From contig JAFIEV010000017.1 of NCBI GenBank assembly GCA_020832305.1, positions 310,001 to 374,000 of the forward strand: a stretch of 64,000 nt of DNA, in the 5' to 3' direction. Below are positions 45,898-55,532 of the stretch, piece by piece (position 1 is the first letter of the stretch; the number at the start of each line of letters is the position of its first letter). The notes beneath the pieces were generated by a model, which worked only from the letters and a program-made list of their open reading frames with translations, did no database searches and was not told the DNA's origin. A program made the position numbers and the translations under genes. The DNA comes from Cyclobacteriaceae bacterium (GTDB lineage: Bacteria > Bacteroidota > Bacteroidia > Cytophagales > Cyclobacteriaceae).

Positions 45898-47322
45898 TCA
45901 ACTTCTTGAAAAATAGGTATTAGCAAATTGATAGAGTTGTTCTTCTTCAAAATAATTGGCAATTATCTGAAGTCCGATGGGCAAATTATTTGCGTCATAC
46001 CCATTGGGCACTGAAATAGCCGGAATTCCGGCTACCGAAGCCTGTACGGTAAACAGGTCTGCCAAATACATTTCCAGGGGATTTTTGTTGTGTTCACCCA
46101 GTTTAAAGGCGGTGGTAGGTGTAACGGGCATGAGTAAAAAGTCGTGTTCTGTGAGAATTTTTATTGCTTCTGCACGTATTAAGTTTCTGACTTTTTGTGC
46201 TTTGGTGTAAAAAGCATCATAATAACTGGCGCTCAATACAAAAGTACCCAACATAATTCTGCGTCTGACTTCCTCCCCGAATGCTTGTGTGCGGGTTTTC
46301 TTATACATATCAAGGATGCCTTTGGCATCCCGGGTTCTGTATCCGTACTTTACACCATCATATCGCGATAAATTTGAACTGGATTCAGCTGTGATTAGAA
46401 TATAATAGGTAGGCAATGCATATTTTAGTAAGGGAAAACTTACGGGAATTACTTCATGACCTGCCTCTTTAAGCATTTGAAGAGATGAGGACAAGTTCTG
46501 CTTTATATCTTCCTGTACCCCGTCACCATCGAGTAATTCTTTTACATATGCCACTTTGGCCGGGCCATTCCACAATAGATTTTTAGAATATGCCGGCACT
46601 TCGCTTCTTGACACCGTACTATCGTATTCGTCTGCACCCGCCATAATTTCAAGAACCAGGGCATTATCCTCTATATTTGAAGAAAAAACGCCGACACAAT
46701 CAAAAGACGATGCATAGGCAAGCAAGCCATAGCGAGAAACCCTGGAGTAGGTGGGTTTAATGCCGACTACATCGCAGAATGCAGCTGGTTGCCTGATTGA
46801 CCCGCCAGTATCAGAACCCAGTGCGACTGTACAAAGTCCTGCCTGTACTGCAACAGCGGAGCCTCCGGAAGAACCTCCTGGTACACGAGAATTATCAGCG
46901 GCATTGAGTACCGGACCATATGCAGAATTTTCATTCGAAGAACCCATTGCAAACTCATCGCAATTAAGTCTGCCAATAATAATGGCATCTTCGTCGAGGA
47001 GACGCTGAAGGGCAGTAGCAGTAAATTGAGATACAAACCCTTCCAGAATTTTACTTGCAGCCTGAATTTTGTGATCCTTCAGGCAAAAAACATCTTTTAT
47101 TCCTACAACCATCCCTGCTAACCTGCCAGCTTTTCCCTGTTGAATCTTTTGATCGATTATACGGGCCCTCTGAAGTGATTCTTCACTAAAAACTTCAAGA
47201 AAAGCATTGAGGTGACGGTTTTCTTCTATTTTTTTCAGATAGAAAAGCACTATATCTTCGCATGAGGCATTTTTACCTTCAATAAGTTGCCTGATATCTG
47301 AAAAAGATCGAATTGACTCCAA
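45898..47322 (-). CDS. gatA: Asp-tRNA(Asn)/Glu-tRNA(Gln) amidotransferase subunit A
   Basis: 474 residues of the amidase-signature family with the triad Lys76 (GIKD), Ser151 (PGGSSGGS) and Ser175 (GSDTGGS). GatA releases ammonia from glutamine for conversion of misacylated Glu-tRNA(Gln) or Asp-tRNA(Asn), working with GatB and GatC, which are not in this window. The start is TTG 47322; no ATG or GTG is close. It follows tatA by 6 bases. Confidence 0.95.
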   Translation of the reverse strand: MESIRSFSDIRQLIEGKNASCEDIVLFYLKKIEENRHLNAFLEVFSEESLQRARIIDQKIQQGKAGRLAGMVVGIKDVFCLKDHKIQAASKILEGFVSQFTATALQRLLDEDAIIIGRLNCDEFAMGSSNENSAYGPVLNAADNSRVPGGSSGGSAVAVQAGLCTVALGSDTGGSIRQPAAFCDVVGIKPTYSRVSRYGLLAYASSFDCVGVFSSNIEDNALVLEIMAGADEYDSTVSRSEVPAYSKNLLWNGPAKVAYVKELLDGDGVQEDIKQNLSSSLQMLKEAGHEVIPVSFPLLKYALPTYYILITAESSSNLSRYDGVKYGYRTRDAKGILDMYKKTRTQAFGEEVRRRIMLGTFVLSASYYDAFYTKAQKVRNLIRAEAIKILTEHDFLLMPVTPTTAFKLGEHNKNPLEMYLADLFTVQASVAGIPAISVPNGYDANNLPIGLQIIANYFEEEQLYQFANTYFSRS

Positions 47323-47328
47323 TGAAAT

Positions 47329-47532
47329 TTACTTTTTATCGGTTTCCTTAATATTGTCTTCAATTTCGTCTTTGATTTCTTTTGTGGCATCTTTAAATTC
47401 CCGGATGCCCTTACCCAATCCTCTGGCGAGTTCAGGTATTTTTTTAGCGCCAAAGAAAATCAATAGCACCAGTACAATCAGGGTGATCTCCCACGGACCT
47501 AATCCACCAATGAATGCAAATACATTACCCAT
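47329..47532 (-). CDS. tatA: Sec-independent protein translocase TatA/TatE
   Basis: 67 residues: a membrane helix (about 14-27) followed by the FGAKKIPELARGLGKGIREFKDATKEI amphipathic helix and a charged tail, the complete TatA plan. It forms the pore for folded proteins. tatC is not in the window. It heads a likely operon tatA-gatA-mltD. Confidence 0.95.
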   Translation of the reverse strand: MGNVFAFIGGLGPWEITLIVLVLLIFFGAKKIPELARGLGKGIREFKDATKEIKDEIEDNIKETDKK

Positions 47533-47738
47533 AATTCCTGTTATGTTTAAAAGGTTATTAATTTAATCCGTAAATATAGTTATACTTAGTCATCACTCAA
47601 ATGAGAGGTAAGTTTATTTATTTTATTGTATCAATTAGAAATAAATATAAAGGCCAACTTTCAGGATAAATCAAATCTTAGGGTGATGACTTTAATGAAA
47701 GAGGCTGTTAAAGGGAACTTGATTCTCAACGGTTAAAG

Positions 47739-48935
47739 TTATTTTTTTGCCAGCCAATCTTCCGGATTGAGCTTTTGCGCATTTTTCCATACCTGAAATT
47801 GCACTTCAGAAACACCTTGATTATCAGTATTAACTTTACCGATAACCTGATCTGCGTTTACCTGCTGGCCTTTTTTTACAGCAACTTCTTTTAGTCGGGC
47901 ATATACGGTAAAATATTCACCATGCTGAATTATCACAACATTTTTCATATCGCCGGGAATTACAGCTACCATTTTTACTTCGCCGGCAAAAACCGATTTA
48001 ACTTCAGCATTGGCAGTGGTCTGTATATTGACGCCATCGTTTTTACGACTTACGGTTTTGTAAACCGGATGAGCGTTAATCCCAAAATGTTCTGAGATAA
48101 AACCTTGACTAACAGGCCACGGCAAGCGATTTTTATTTTTGGCAAAATTGGCTGAAAGGTTTTTAACATCGACACTCAGGTCTTTGAATTCCTTGCCGTC
48201 TTTTTTCATTTCTGCGGCCAAAAATTGTGAAATAAGGTTTTCCAATCTGCCTACATCCTTTTTTCTGGCATCAATTTCTTGCTTTAGTTCTTTTTCTCTG
48301 CTGCGTAATTTTGCTATTAGATCATTTTGTTGTTGCTGCAGACTTTGTATTTTCTGGCTTTCGGCCAATTGGTCATCCAGCAACTTCTGTTTTTCATTTC
48401 TTTGAGATTGAAGGTTGCTCCGCTCTTCCATCAACTGGTTCCTCACCTGGTTGATAAGTTCCACCTGGTTTTTTCTGGCCAGGCTGTATTGTTCCATGTA
48501 TTTAATTCGCAGGATTAACTGGTTAAATGTGCCTGAAGAGAAAATGAAAGTAAGCCGGTTGAGGGCATTCCCCGACCTGTAGGCTGTATATATCATAGAT
48601 GCGTATTCTTTTTTCAGACTTTCAAGGTCGCTTTCCAGGGATTCTATAACTACACCATTTTGTCCGATTTGAGCATTTAAAAATTGAATTTCTTTATTGA
48701 TTGATCCTACCAGACTTTTGCGGGACATCAATTGTTGCTGCAGGGCGGTTAATTGACCCATGCCCGCCTGGGTTTGTTTTTCTGTCTGGCTTAGTATTTT
48801 TTCGGTCTCCTGTATCTTTTTTAATATTTCCCTTTTTTCATTTTCGAGCTGCGTTCTGTTTTGCGCCAGGAGCCCAGGTAAAATCCACAGCATTTGCAAC
48901 GATACCAATATGACGATTTTACTGCTTGCGTTCAT
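47739..48935 (-). CDS. EnvC-like murein hydrolase activator (M23/LytM fold, degenerate site)
   Basis: 398 residues from ATG 48935, chosen over 48950 because GAGGT precedes it and a signal peptide then begins at once (ending LLAQ). A long coiled coil (about 25-250) leads to a LytM domain (about 275-398) opening LPWPVSQGFISEHFGINAHPVY. The metal ligands expected in active LytM enzymes are altered: the second motif reads SRKNDGVNI instead of HxGxD and the HxH region reads YARL instead of YAHL. This is the state of EnvC/NlpD, which activate amidases without cleaving. Overlaps the DUF4292 gene by 17 bases. Confidence 0.9.
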   Translation of the reverse strand: MNASSKIVILVSLQMLWILPGLLAQNRTQLENEKREILKKIQETEKILSQTEKQTQAGMGQLTALQQQLMSRKSLVGSINKEIQFLNAQIGQNGVVIESLESDLESLKKEYASMIYTAYRSGNALNRLTFIFSSGTFNQLILRIKYMEQYSLARKNQVELINQVRNQLMEERSNLQSQRNEKQKLLDDQLAESQKIQSLQQQQNDLIAKLRSREKELKQEIDARKKDVGRLENLISQFLAAEMKKDGKEFKDLSVDVKNLSANFAKNKNRLPWPVSQGFISEHFGINAHPVYKTVSRKNDGVNIQTTANAEVKSVFAGEVKMVAVIPGDMKNVVIIQHGEYFTVYARLKEVAVKKGQQVNADQVIGKVNTDNQGVSEVQFQVWKNAQKLNPEDWLAKK

Positions 48936-49677
48936 ACCTCGCTGGCACATTAAAAGGAAACTTCAAAGGTTTAAGGCTTAATTCTGGTTTTTGGTGCTCA
49001 ATTTCAATACTGGTATCCACAAGGCCATAATCGGCATCGTAGACCATTTTTACATTACATGAATGTGCAAACTGGTATTGGTCTAATCTACCAAAGTCGG
49101 CATATTGCAGGCTAAGCGAATTTTTTGAATCCAGGATGCGCATTAACATTGTTTCCAGTTTTTTATTTTGGTTGTTAATATAGCTTTCTATTACCAAAAA
49201 TCCATCTTTATGTTCAATTTTCAATTGTTCTTGTTCTTTTTGCAGCCTGTCATGATGAGAGAAAGGGATTGGCAGGTTGCCTAGGATCACTGATTGCATA
49301 AGTTGAAAATCAACCTTAAAACCAAGGTCTTTACTCATTTGGCCGTAATCAATAACTGAGTAATTTTTATCAAGCCGATTGATAACCACGATAGAGTCTT
49401 CAGTAATTACCGCTCTTGAAACTTCCACCCCTACGGAAGGAGAGAGGGAAAGCCAAATGATACTGTCTTTCTTCATGCGTATATTTGCGATACCCCTGAT
49501 GCTTTTGTCTCCCTGGTCGTAGCTTATTCTGGAACGGGATGAAAAATAATCAAAATCGATTTGTTCTACAGCGAGTCCCTCCAGGTTCTTTCTGCCAGCA
49601 GTTGATAATTCCTTTTTACAAGATACAAAACCCAGGGCAAGCATTAGTACCACCCCGATTGAAAAATATTTATTCAT
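48919..49677 (-). CDS. DUF4292 lipoprotein
   Basis: 252 residues from ATG 49677, supported by AGGAAA just upstream and a lipobox FVSC (Cys20). The mature protein is beta-rich, with NIRMKKDSIIWLSLSPSVGVEVSRAVITEDSIVVINRLDKNY, a LolA/LolB-like pattern characteristic of DUF4292. Such proteins may handle lipids or lipoproteins in the periplasm; function is unproven. It is the middle gene of a TPR-DUF4292-envC operon with overlapping ends. Confidence 0.88.
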   Translation of the reverse strand: MNKYFSIGVVLMLALGFVSCKKELSTAGRKNLEGLAVEQIDFDYFSSRSRISYDQGDKSIRGIANIRMKKDSIIWLSLSPSVGVEVSRAVITEDSIVVINRLDKNYSVIDYGQMSKDLGFKVDFQLMQSVILGNLPIPFSHHDRLQKEQEQLKIEHKDGFLVIESYINNQNKKLETMLMRILDSKNSLSLQYADFGRLDQYQFAHSCNVKMVYDADYGLVDTSIEIEHQKPELSLKPLKFPFNVPARYERKQ

Positions 49678-51445
49678 AAAGTTTCCTGTCGGCAATTTTT
49701 TTATCTATCAAATCAGAAGTATCATCCATTCCTTTGGCGCGTTGCCACTGATGTACAGCTGAATCGACTTCCCCCAGTTTAAAAAGTATGTCGCCATAAT
49801 GTTCTATGATGGTGCCGCTCAATTTATCATGCTCGAGGGCTTTTTCGATGTATATTCGCGCTTCTTTATATTCTCCCAGCTGATAGAGCACCCAGGCGTA
49901 GGTGTCGAGATAGGTCGGATTGTCAGGATGTGCCTTTACAAGTTTTGAAGACATTTTTTTAGCCTGATCGAGCCTTTCTTTACGCAGGGAAAGAAAATAA
50001 CTGTAATTATTGAGTACATGGTCATTATTAGGATTGTGTAATAATGCTGCTTCATAAGAAGCATCAGATTTTTTATGCTCATCTACTTGATGGTAGGCAT
50101 CGCCAAGCTGTGCATTAAAATATGACTTCAATTCTTCATTCCTGCCAGAAAGCTTTTTGCCCTGTTCCAGTTCATCTATGGCACGATCATACTTTTTTCT
50201 GATCATATAGGCTGTTCCTGAAAAGTAATAAAGAAGTGGTTGATTGGGATACAGTTCCAATGCTTTTTGAGCATATTGATTTACTTCTTCAAATTTTTCT
50301 GCCTGACTTAATAATTGCAGCGTATTTTGCCACAAACTGTAATTTGTAGCACCTAATTCAATGGCTTTGAGATACATATTGAGTGCATCAGTATTTTCAC
50401 TGTTTCTCATGAGTAAATCACCGTTGATGGCATAGGCATCAGCTGCATCAGGATGCGCTTCTACAAGTGTTTGCCCCAGATCGAGTAACAATTCGAAAAC
50501 ATCTTCGTTTGGCAATTTTTCAATTTGTTTAACCATTAATTGCAACTTGATGGTCATATCGAGTTTTGGATTCGAAAAGGCTCTTTGTATCAGTTGGCTG
50601 GAAAGATCATTTTTGCCTTGACGCTTATAAATATCGGCCAGCATCATAGCTGCCATAGCATCGTTGGGTTCGATTTCTAGCAGTTCTTCAAGGTAAGGTA
50701 CTGCCTTTTCATACATTCCGTTGGAAATAAAAATTTCAGAAAGCGCTATAACATACCTCACTTCACCAGGAAAAGCTTTAATGAGCTTTTCACCTTCTTT
50801 AACTGCTTCATTGAGCTTACTCATGGAAAGGTAAAGTTTTTGCTTTTGGGCAATCACCTGATCATTGAGTCCAAACCGTTCTTCAACCCGGTCGTAAACT
50901 TCAATAGCTTTATCCAGTTTTTCCTGGTAAGTATATAAGGCCGCCAGATCAAAAAGGTATTCCTCAGAATTGTCAATTTTTGAAATCAACTCTTCATATA
51001 CGGCTGAAGCTTCGGCAAACTTAGATTGCTGTGTATATACTTCGGCGACCAGCAGATAGAAAAACTTGTTTTTCGAATCAATTTGCAGCGCCTTTTGTGC
51101 ATTTTCCAAGGCTTTGTCATAATCCTCACTTTTTTGAAAAATCCTGGCCATTTTAAAATATGCAGTGGCATTTGCCGCATCATATTCCAAAGCCTTTTGA
51201 TACAATACAAAAGCCTTCGCAAAATCATCCAGCATAAAGTATTTTTCGGCCTCGATGAGGTAATACTCCGAGAGTCTTGGATCTTCATTTCCTCCGCTTT
51301 TTCGCGAGTTGGTTTTTGTCTCCTGTACAGGGTTGCTGCTTTTTTTCCGTTGTGCCTCTGCATTATTTGTGAAGAATAGCATTGGCACTACGCCCATTAA
51401 AAAGGCAAGGGTTTTAAATTTTCTGATGATTGCAATGTATGTCAT
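49670..51445 (-). CDS. tetratricopeptide repeat protein, exported
   Basis: 591 residues. N-terminal signal (about 10-31, ending NNAEA), a lysine-rich linker, then about thirteen TPR units in a row from residue 55 to the end (for example AFVLYQKALEYDAANATAYFKMA and YTHQSKFAEASAVYEELI-type helices), giving a helical scaffold. Scaffold or protein-interaction role in the periplasm is likely. Ends 8 bases into the DUF4292 gene. The leader of about 190 bases carries a possible promoter at 51633. Confidence 0.85.
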   Translation of the reverse strand: MTYIAIIRKFKTLAFLMGVVPMLFFTNNAEAQRKKSSNPVQETKTNSRKSGGNEDPRLSEYYLIEAEKYFMLDDFAKAFVLYQKALEYDAANATAYFKMARIFQKSEDYDKALENAQKALQIDSKNKFFYLLVAEVYTQQSKFAEASAVYEELISKIDNSEEYLFDLAALYTYQEKLDKAIEVYDRVEERFGLNDQVIAQKQKLYLSMSKLNEAVKEGEKLIKAFPGEVRYVIALSEIFISNGMYEKAVPYLEELLEIEPNDAMAAMMLADIYKRQGKNDLSSQLIQRAFSNPKLDMTIKLQLMVKQIEKLPNEDVFELLLDLGQTLVEAHPDAADAYAINGDLLMRNSENTDALNMYLKAIELGATNYSLWQNTLQLLSQAEKFEEVNQYAQKALELYPNQPLLYYFSGTAYMIRKKYDRAIDELEQGKKLSGRNEELKSYFNAQLGDAYHQVDEHKKSDASYEAALLHNPNNDHVLNNYSYFLSLRKERLDQAKKMSSKLVKAHPDNPTYLDTYAWVLYQLGEYKEARIYIEKALEHDKLSGTIIEHYGDILFKLGEVDSAVHQWQRAKGMDDTSDLIDKKIADRKLYE

Positions 51446-51632
51446 GATCTAAGAGATTCCCTAAAGTATTGTTCAATGGCAAGAAGATCTTTATGCCAGA
51501 CTGGCAAGAAATTCATTTCTTAAAACGTGCGATATCTGTTCTATTGTATGCATTATTTAAATTCATCAATCAAACATCATGTATGATTTCACAAATATTA
51601 AACCAATTCTTAGCCTGTACTGTTCTAAAATG

Positions 51633-51640
51633 CAAAGTTA
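51633..51640 (-). promoter_or_regulatory. possible -7 element for the TPR-DUF4292-envC operon
   Basis: Reads TAACTTTG on the minus strand, matching TAnnTTTG. It lies just past the flippase stop and 188 bases before the TPR start. No TTG at the usual distance, so moderate support. Confidence 0.4.
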
Positions 51641-51643
51641 CGA

Positions 51644-53152
51644 TTATTTTATGAAATTTTTTATCATTGGTTTTTCGATGAAATAAACGAGTAAAACATA
51701 TAATAATAGTGGTATTTGTCTGAGCAACTGCCGGATAACTGCCGATGAATTTTCAATAGAAAGACCTGCAAAAAGCAATATAATGGCGATTGCAAAATAT
51801 AAACCGGCTTTTTTAAGGTTGTAAGGTACCGGATAATATTTTTTTCCAATCATAAAAGCTGAAATGGCCATGCCGGCATAAACTGTCAAGGTGATAAAAC
51901 TGCTGGCTTCATAACCACCAATGGGGATTAACCATACATTCAATACGAGAGTTGCCAGGGCAGCAACTATGGAAATCAGCATGCCAAAGTAAGTTTTGTC
52001 TGTTATTTTATACCAGATAGAGAAATTGTAATACAAGCCAAGAAAGAAATTGGCAACTAAAAGAACCGGCACCACATGTAATCCCTCCCAGAATTTGGGG
52101 TTTCTCAGGAATATAACTTTTATAATATCTAAATTCATGGAAATGGCAAGTATGGCAAAAGCGCCAAAAATCACGAAATAATAAAACACACGCGCATAGG
52201 TGTCTTCTGTGTTTTTTTCAAGGGTTTGCGCAAAGAAAAAAGGCTCAGCCGCATACCGGAAAGCCTGTATGGCAAGCGACATAAACAGGGACAATTTATA
52301 GCAATTCCCAAAAATTCCCAGGGCTTCCCTTGCAGTTTGACCCGGGTAAAAATTGTCGGGAAGGAGTTGTCGAAGCAAAGACCTTGACAGCATTTCATTG
52401 GTAACCCCTGCCAGACCCATGATCATAAGCGGCAATGAATACCAAAACATCTGTTTGAGCATACCGGTATCTATTCTGATACGCCAATTTCTGAAACTCG
52501 ATGCCATCAAAGGCAGATACATCAGGTTGGCAATCAGGTTAGAGATAAAAACGTACTCAACATTGTATTCCGGCCTGTAGACGAGGCGTACCAATGGCTC
52601 AAATTCTACAAGGAAATTACCCTGGTAAACATTTTTACAGAAGTATAAAAAGAAAATGTTTAAGGATATATTCAATCCTATATTGGTAATTTTGAGGACT
52701 GCAAAATTTACCGCTTTGTGTTCGTATCTCAGCCTGGCAAAAGGAATGGAAACAATGGCATCAACTGCCAGTATAATTGAAAACCAATAAATAAATTCGG
52801 GCCGGTGTGGGTAATCAAGCCAGATAGAAATGGGTTCTGCCAATAAACTAAGCAATACAGAAAGGCCTAAGCTGGTAAAAATAATAAAACTGAGTGCTGT
52901 ATTGTAAACCTGATCTGAATTTGACGGATTTTTTGAAACAAACCTGAAAAAAGCAGTTTCCATGCCCAACAGGTAAATGATGTTTAAAAAGGCGGCATAG
53001 GCATAAAATTCAATCTGAATTCCGTTTTCTGCCACTGATAAAATACTTGCCGAAGTGTAAAAAGGGACAAGTAAAAAATTTACAGCCCTGCCCACTATAC
53101 TGCTTAAACCATAGATTGCAGTTTCGCCGGCAAGTTTTGTCAGTTTACCCAT
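51644..53152 (-). CDS. lipopolysaccharide/polysaccharide flippase (MOP superfamily)
   Basis: 502 residues with about fourteen membrane helices. The opening LAGETAIYGLSSIVGRAVNFLLVPFYTS is typical of Wzx/MATE-like oligosaccharide flippases. It moves lipid-linked glycans or similar carriers across the inner membrane. In many Bacteroidota this gene is followed by dut and then the TPR gene; here dut is missing and a 198-base gap is left. The start lies 20 bases after the enoyl-CoA hydratase stop. Confidence 0.88.
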   Translation of the reverse strand: MGKLTKLAGETAIYGLSSIVGRAVNFLLVPFYTSASILSVAENGIQIEFYAYAAFLNIIYLLGMETAFFRFVSKNPSNSDQVYNTALSFIIFTSLGLSVLLSLLAEPISIWLDYPHRPEFIYWFSIILAVDAIVSIPFARLRYEHKAVNFAVLKITNIGLNISLNIFFLYFCKNVYQGNFLVEFEPLVRLVYRPEYNVEYVFISNLIANLMYLPLMASSFRNWRIRIDTGMLKQMFWYSLPLMIMGLAGVTNEMLSRSLLRQLLPDNFYPGQTAREALGIFGNCYKLSLFMSLAIQAFRYAAEPFFFAQTLEKNTEDTYARVFYYFVIFGAFAILAISMNLDIIKVIFLRNPKFWEGLHVVPVLLVANFFLGLYYNFSIWYKITDKTYFGMLISIVAALATLVLNVWLIPIGGYEASSFITLTVYAGMAISAFMIGKKYYPVPYNLKKAGLYFAIAIILLFAGLSIENSSAVIRQLLRQIPLLLYVLLVYFIEKPMIKNFIK

Positions 53153-53172
53153 TTTTATATCAGGAAACTGTA

Positions 53173-53958
53173 TTAGTCGCCAGTGAATTTTGGTTTTCTC
53201 TTTTCCAGAAATGCATGTGTGCCTTCTTTGAAGTCCTTCGATTTACAACAATTGGCAAAGCTGTTTGCTTCCATGAGATAGCCATCTTCGTCATGAACAA
53301 AGGCAGTGTTAACGCAATTGATGAGCATACTGATGGCCAAAGGTGCATTTTGAGCTATTCTCTGCAATAGGGCAGTTGCTTTTTCAAGGCCCTTATTTTT
53401 GTCCTCTACCAAATAATTAATTAATCCATAATCCATGGCTTTCTCAGCGCTTATCATCTCTCCCGTCATCATCATTTCATAAGCCAGACCTTTACCAATC
53501 AATCTCGACAACCTTTGCGTTCCCCCATAGGCGGGAATGAGGCCAAGTGTTACTTCAGGCATTCCAAATCTGGCCGATTGAGTAGCAATCCGCATGTGGC
53601 AAGCTAGTGCAAGCTCACAGCCTCCTCCTAAGGCATATCCGTTTACTACTGCAATAACCGGTTTAGGACAATCCTCGATCAAAGTCATTACTTCCTGTCC
53701 GTTTTCCGCAAATTTTCTTCCATTTACCTCAGATAGTTCAGTAAATTCCTTGATGTCGGCCCCGGCGGCAAAAGCCTTGTCACCAGATCCGGTGATGATA
53801 ATGCCTGATACTTCGTCATTATCGTAATTTTCCTGTATTACCTCCCTTAGTTCTGCAAGCGTAGCCTGATTGAGTGCATTGAGTTTGTCAGGTCGGTCGA
53901 TGCTTATGACCAGGATACCATCATCGATCTTTTGAAATAAATTCTTGATCAAGCCCAT
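53173..53958 (-). CDS. enoyl-CoA hydratase/isomerase family protein
   Basis: 261 residues of the crotonase fold. Oxyanion-hole motifs GDKAFAAGADIKEF and VNGYALGGGCELALACH are intact, and both catalytic glutamates are present (GGGCELA and GMPEVTLGLIPAYGGTQRL). It should hydrate short-chain trans-2-enoyl-CoA, for example crotonyl-CoA, in beta-oxidation or butyrate/amino-acid metabolism. First gene of the minus-strand block. A palindromic promoter region lies just upstream. Confidence 0.94.
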   Translation of the reverse strand: MGLIKNLFQKIDDGILVISIDRPDKLNALNQATLAELREVIQENYDNDEVSGIIITGSGDKAFAAGADIKEFTELSEVNGRKFAENGQEVMTLIEDCPKPVIAVVNGYALGGGCELALACHMRIATQSARFGMPEVTLGLIPAYGGTQRLSRLIGKGLAYEMMMTGEMISAEKAMDYGLINYLVEDKNKGLEKATALLQRIAQNAPLAISMLINCVNTAFVHDEDGYLMEANSFANCCKSKDFKEGTHAFLEKRKPKFTGD

Positions 53959-53968
53959 ATAGATCAGT

Positions 53969-53989
53969 TTATATTTGCAGCAAATATAA
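53969..53989. promoter_or_regulatory. 21-bp perfect palindrome holding opposed -7 boxes
   Basis: TTATATTTGC, central A, GCAAATATAA. Each arm contains TATATTTG, the Bacteroidota -7 sequence, once on each strand. On the minus strand it lies 11 bases before the enoyl-CoA hydratase start and would give a very short leader; on the plus strand it is 150 bases before metK. Confidence 0.55.
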
Positions 53990-54110
53990 GATATGCCATT
54001 CTATTCACCAATGTTGAGGCACAGCGTGGCGGTATAAAAGCCAAAGAATTCATACATGCAACATGAATAGGATAATCAAGGCATATTTTATTTTTTAAAA
54101 ATTAATGGTT

Positions 54111-54118
54111 TATCTTTG
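54111..54118 (+). promoter_or_regulatory. -7 element of metK
   Basis: TATCTTTG, a perfect TAnnTTTG match, 23 bases before the ATG at 54142. The -33 region is only A/T-rich without a clear TTG. The leader would be about 16 bases, leaving no room for a SAM riboswitch. Confidence 0.6.
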
Positions 54119-54141
54119 CCCGTCTTAAATTTTTAATACAA

Positions 54142-55392
54142 ATGCCATATTTATTCACATCAGAATCTGTATCTGAGGGGCATCCTGATAAGGTGGCCGA
54201 TCAGATTTCAGATGCCTTGCTCGATCATTTTATTTGTGTCGACAAAAATGCCAAAGTTGCCATAGAGACCCTTGTAACAACAGGGCTGGCGATAATCAGC
54301 GGAGAAGTAAAAACCAATGCATATGTCGATGTACAAAAAGTTGCCAGGGACGTTATAGCCCGCATTGGTTATACAAAAGGGGAGTATTATTTTGATTCGA
54401 ATTCCTGTGGAGTAATAAGTACCATACATGAGCAGTCACCGGATATTAACCAGGGGGTTGAGCGCAGTGAGGAAATGGAACAAGGTGCGGGTGATCAGGG
54501 CATGATGTTTGGCTATGCCACCAGGGAAACCGAAAATTACATGCCACTTGCATTGGATTTGGCGCATAAAATATTGCAGGAGCTTGCTCTATTACGCAGG
54601 GAAAGCAAAGAAATGAATTACCTGAGACCTGATGCCAAATCACAGGTAACCATTGAGTACGATGACAATCATCAACCTGTGCGAATAGATACCATTGTTG
54701 TTTCAACACAACACGATGATTTTGACAGCGAAGTAAAAATGCTTGAAAGAATTAAAAAAGATGTAATCGAAATTTTAATTCCCCGCGTCAAACAGTCTCT
54801 TAAACCCGATTTGCAAAAACTCTTCAATGGGCAGATCACATATCATGTTAATCCAACAGGTAAATTTGTAATTGGAGGGCCTCATGGTGACACCGGTCTC
54901 ACTGGAAGAAAAATTATAGTAGATACATACGGAGGAAAGGGTGCACATGGTGGTGGAGCTTTTTCAGGAAAAGATCCTTCTAAAGTAGACCGCTCTGCAG
55001 CCTATGCCACTCGCCACATAGCAAAAAATCTTGTCGCTGCAGGTGTTGCAGATGAAATTCTTGTGCAGGTATCTTATGCCATTGGCGTTGCCAGACCAAT
55101 GGGAATTTATGTAAATACTTACGGCACCTCCAATGTAAAGATGACCGATGGTGAAATCGCTAAAAAAGTCGGTGATATTTTTGATATGAGACCCGCAGCT
55201 CTGATCAAACGCCTCAAATTGCTTGAGCCAATTTATTCAGACAGTGCAGCCTACGGACATATGGGCCGCGAACCGGAAATAAAATCCGTTCAATTTAAGG
55301 TCAATGGCGAAATGATAGAAAAAACAGTCGAAACGTTTACTTGGGAGAAACTCGACTTTGTGGATAAAGTAAAGGATGCTTTCGGCCTCTGA
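54142..55392 (+). CDS. metK: S-adenosylmethionine synthetase
   Basis: 416 residues. Makes SAM from methionine and ATP. Motifs: [23 protein letters not shown] (ATP site), [15 protein letters not shown] (methionine loop), [21 protein letters not shown] and [19 protein letters not shown]. It is longer than E. coli MetK (384) by insertions in the central and C-terminal parts, usual for Bacteroidota. Monocistronic: own promoter and a bidirectional terminator after it. Confidence 0.98.
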   Translation: MPYLFTSESVSEGHPDKVADQISDALLDHFICVDKNAKVAIETLVTTGLAIISGEVKTNAYVDVQKVARDVIARIGYTKGEYYFDSNSCGVISTIHEQSPDINQGVERSEEMEQGAGDQGMMFGYATRETENYMPLALDLAHKILQELALLRRESKEMNYLRPDAKSQVTIEYDDNHQPVRIDTIVVSTQHDDFDSEVKMLERIKKDVIEILIPRVKQSLKPDLQKLFNGQITYHVNPTGKFVIGGPHGDTGLTGRKIIVDTYGGKGAHGGGAFSGKDPSKVDRSAAYATRHIAKNLVAAGVADEILVQVSYAIGVARPMGIYVNTYGTSNVKMTDGEIAKKVGDIFDMRPAALIKRLKLLEPIYSDSAAYGHMGREPEIKSVQFKVNGEMIEKTVETFTWEKLDFVDKVKDAFGL

Positions 55393-55489
55393 TTAAATTA
55401 CCTTCCAAAAACTTCAGCACAATAAAAAAGAGTCTGCAAGTTTCTCAGGCCGTAAAAATTTTTTAGGGAATAAAGTAAAGCAACATGTA

Positions 55490-55521
55490 TTAAAAAAGGG
55501 GCACTCAAGCCCCTTTTTTAA
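55490..55521. terminator. bidirectional terminator between metK and hpf
   Basis: Perfect stem TTAAAAAAGGGGC / GCCCCTTTTTTAA with loop ACTCAA, with A- and T-tracts so it can end transcription from either side. Lies 12 bases after the hpf stop and about 100 after metK. Confidence 0.88.
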
Positions 55522-55532
55522 TAGTGGTTTCA

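Noticed and set aside
47588-47691. Nine-base inverted repeat AGTCATCAC ... GTGATGACT in the envC-tatA gap
   Set aside because: Short arms with an 86-base loop, no transposase or target duplication; could be chance.
51469-51654. 61-codon plus-strand frame in the flippase-TPR gap
   Set aside because: No ribosome-binding site, no recognisable domain, and it overlaps the flippase end; looks like chance.
54000-54141. Possible SAM riboswitch upstream of metK
   Set aside because: A -7 box at 54111-54118 leaves a leader of only about 16 bases; no conserved SAM-riboswitch core is visible.
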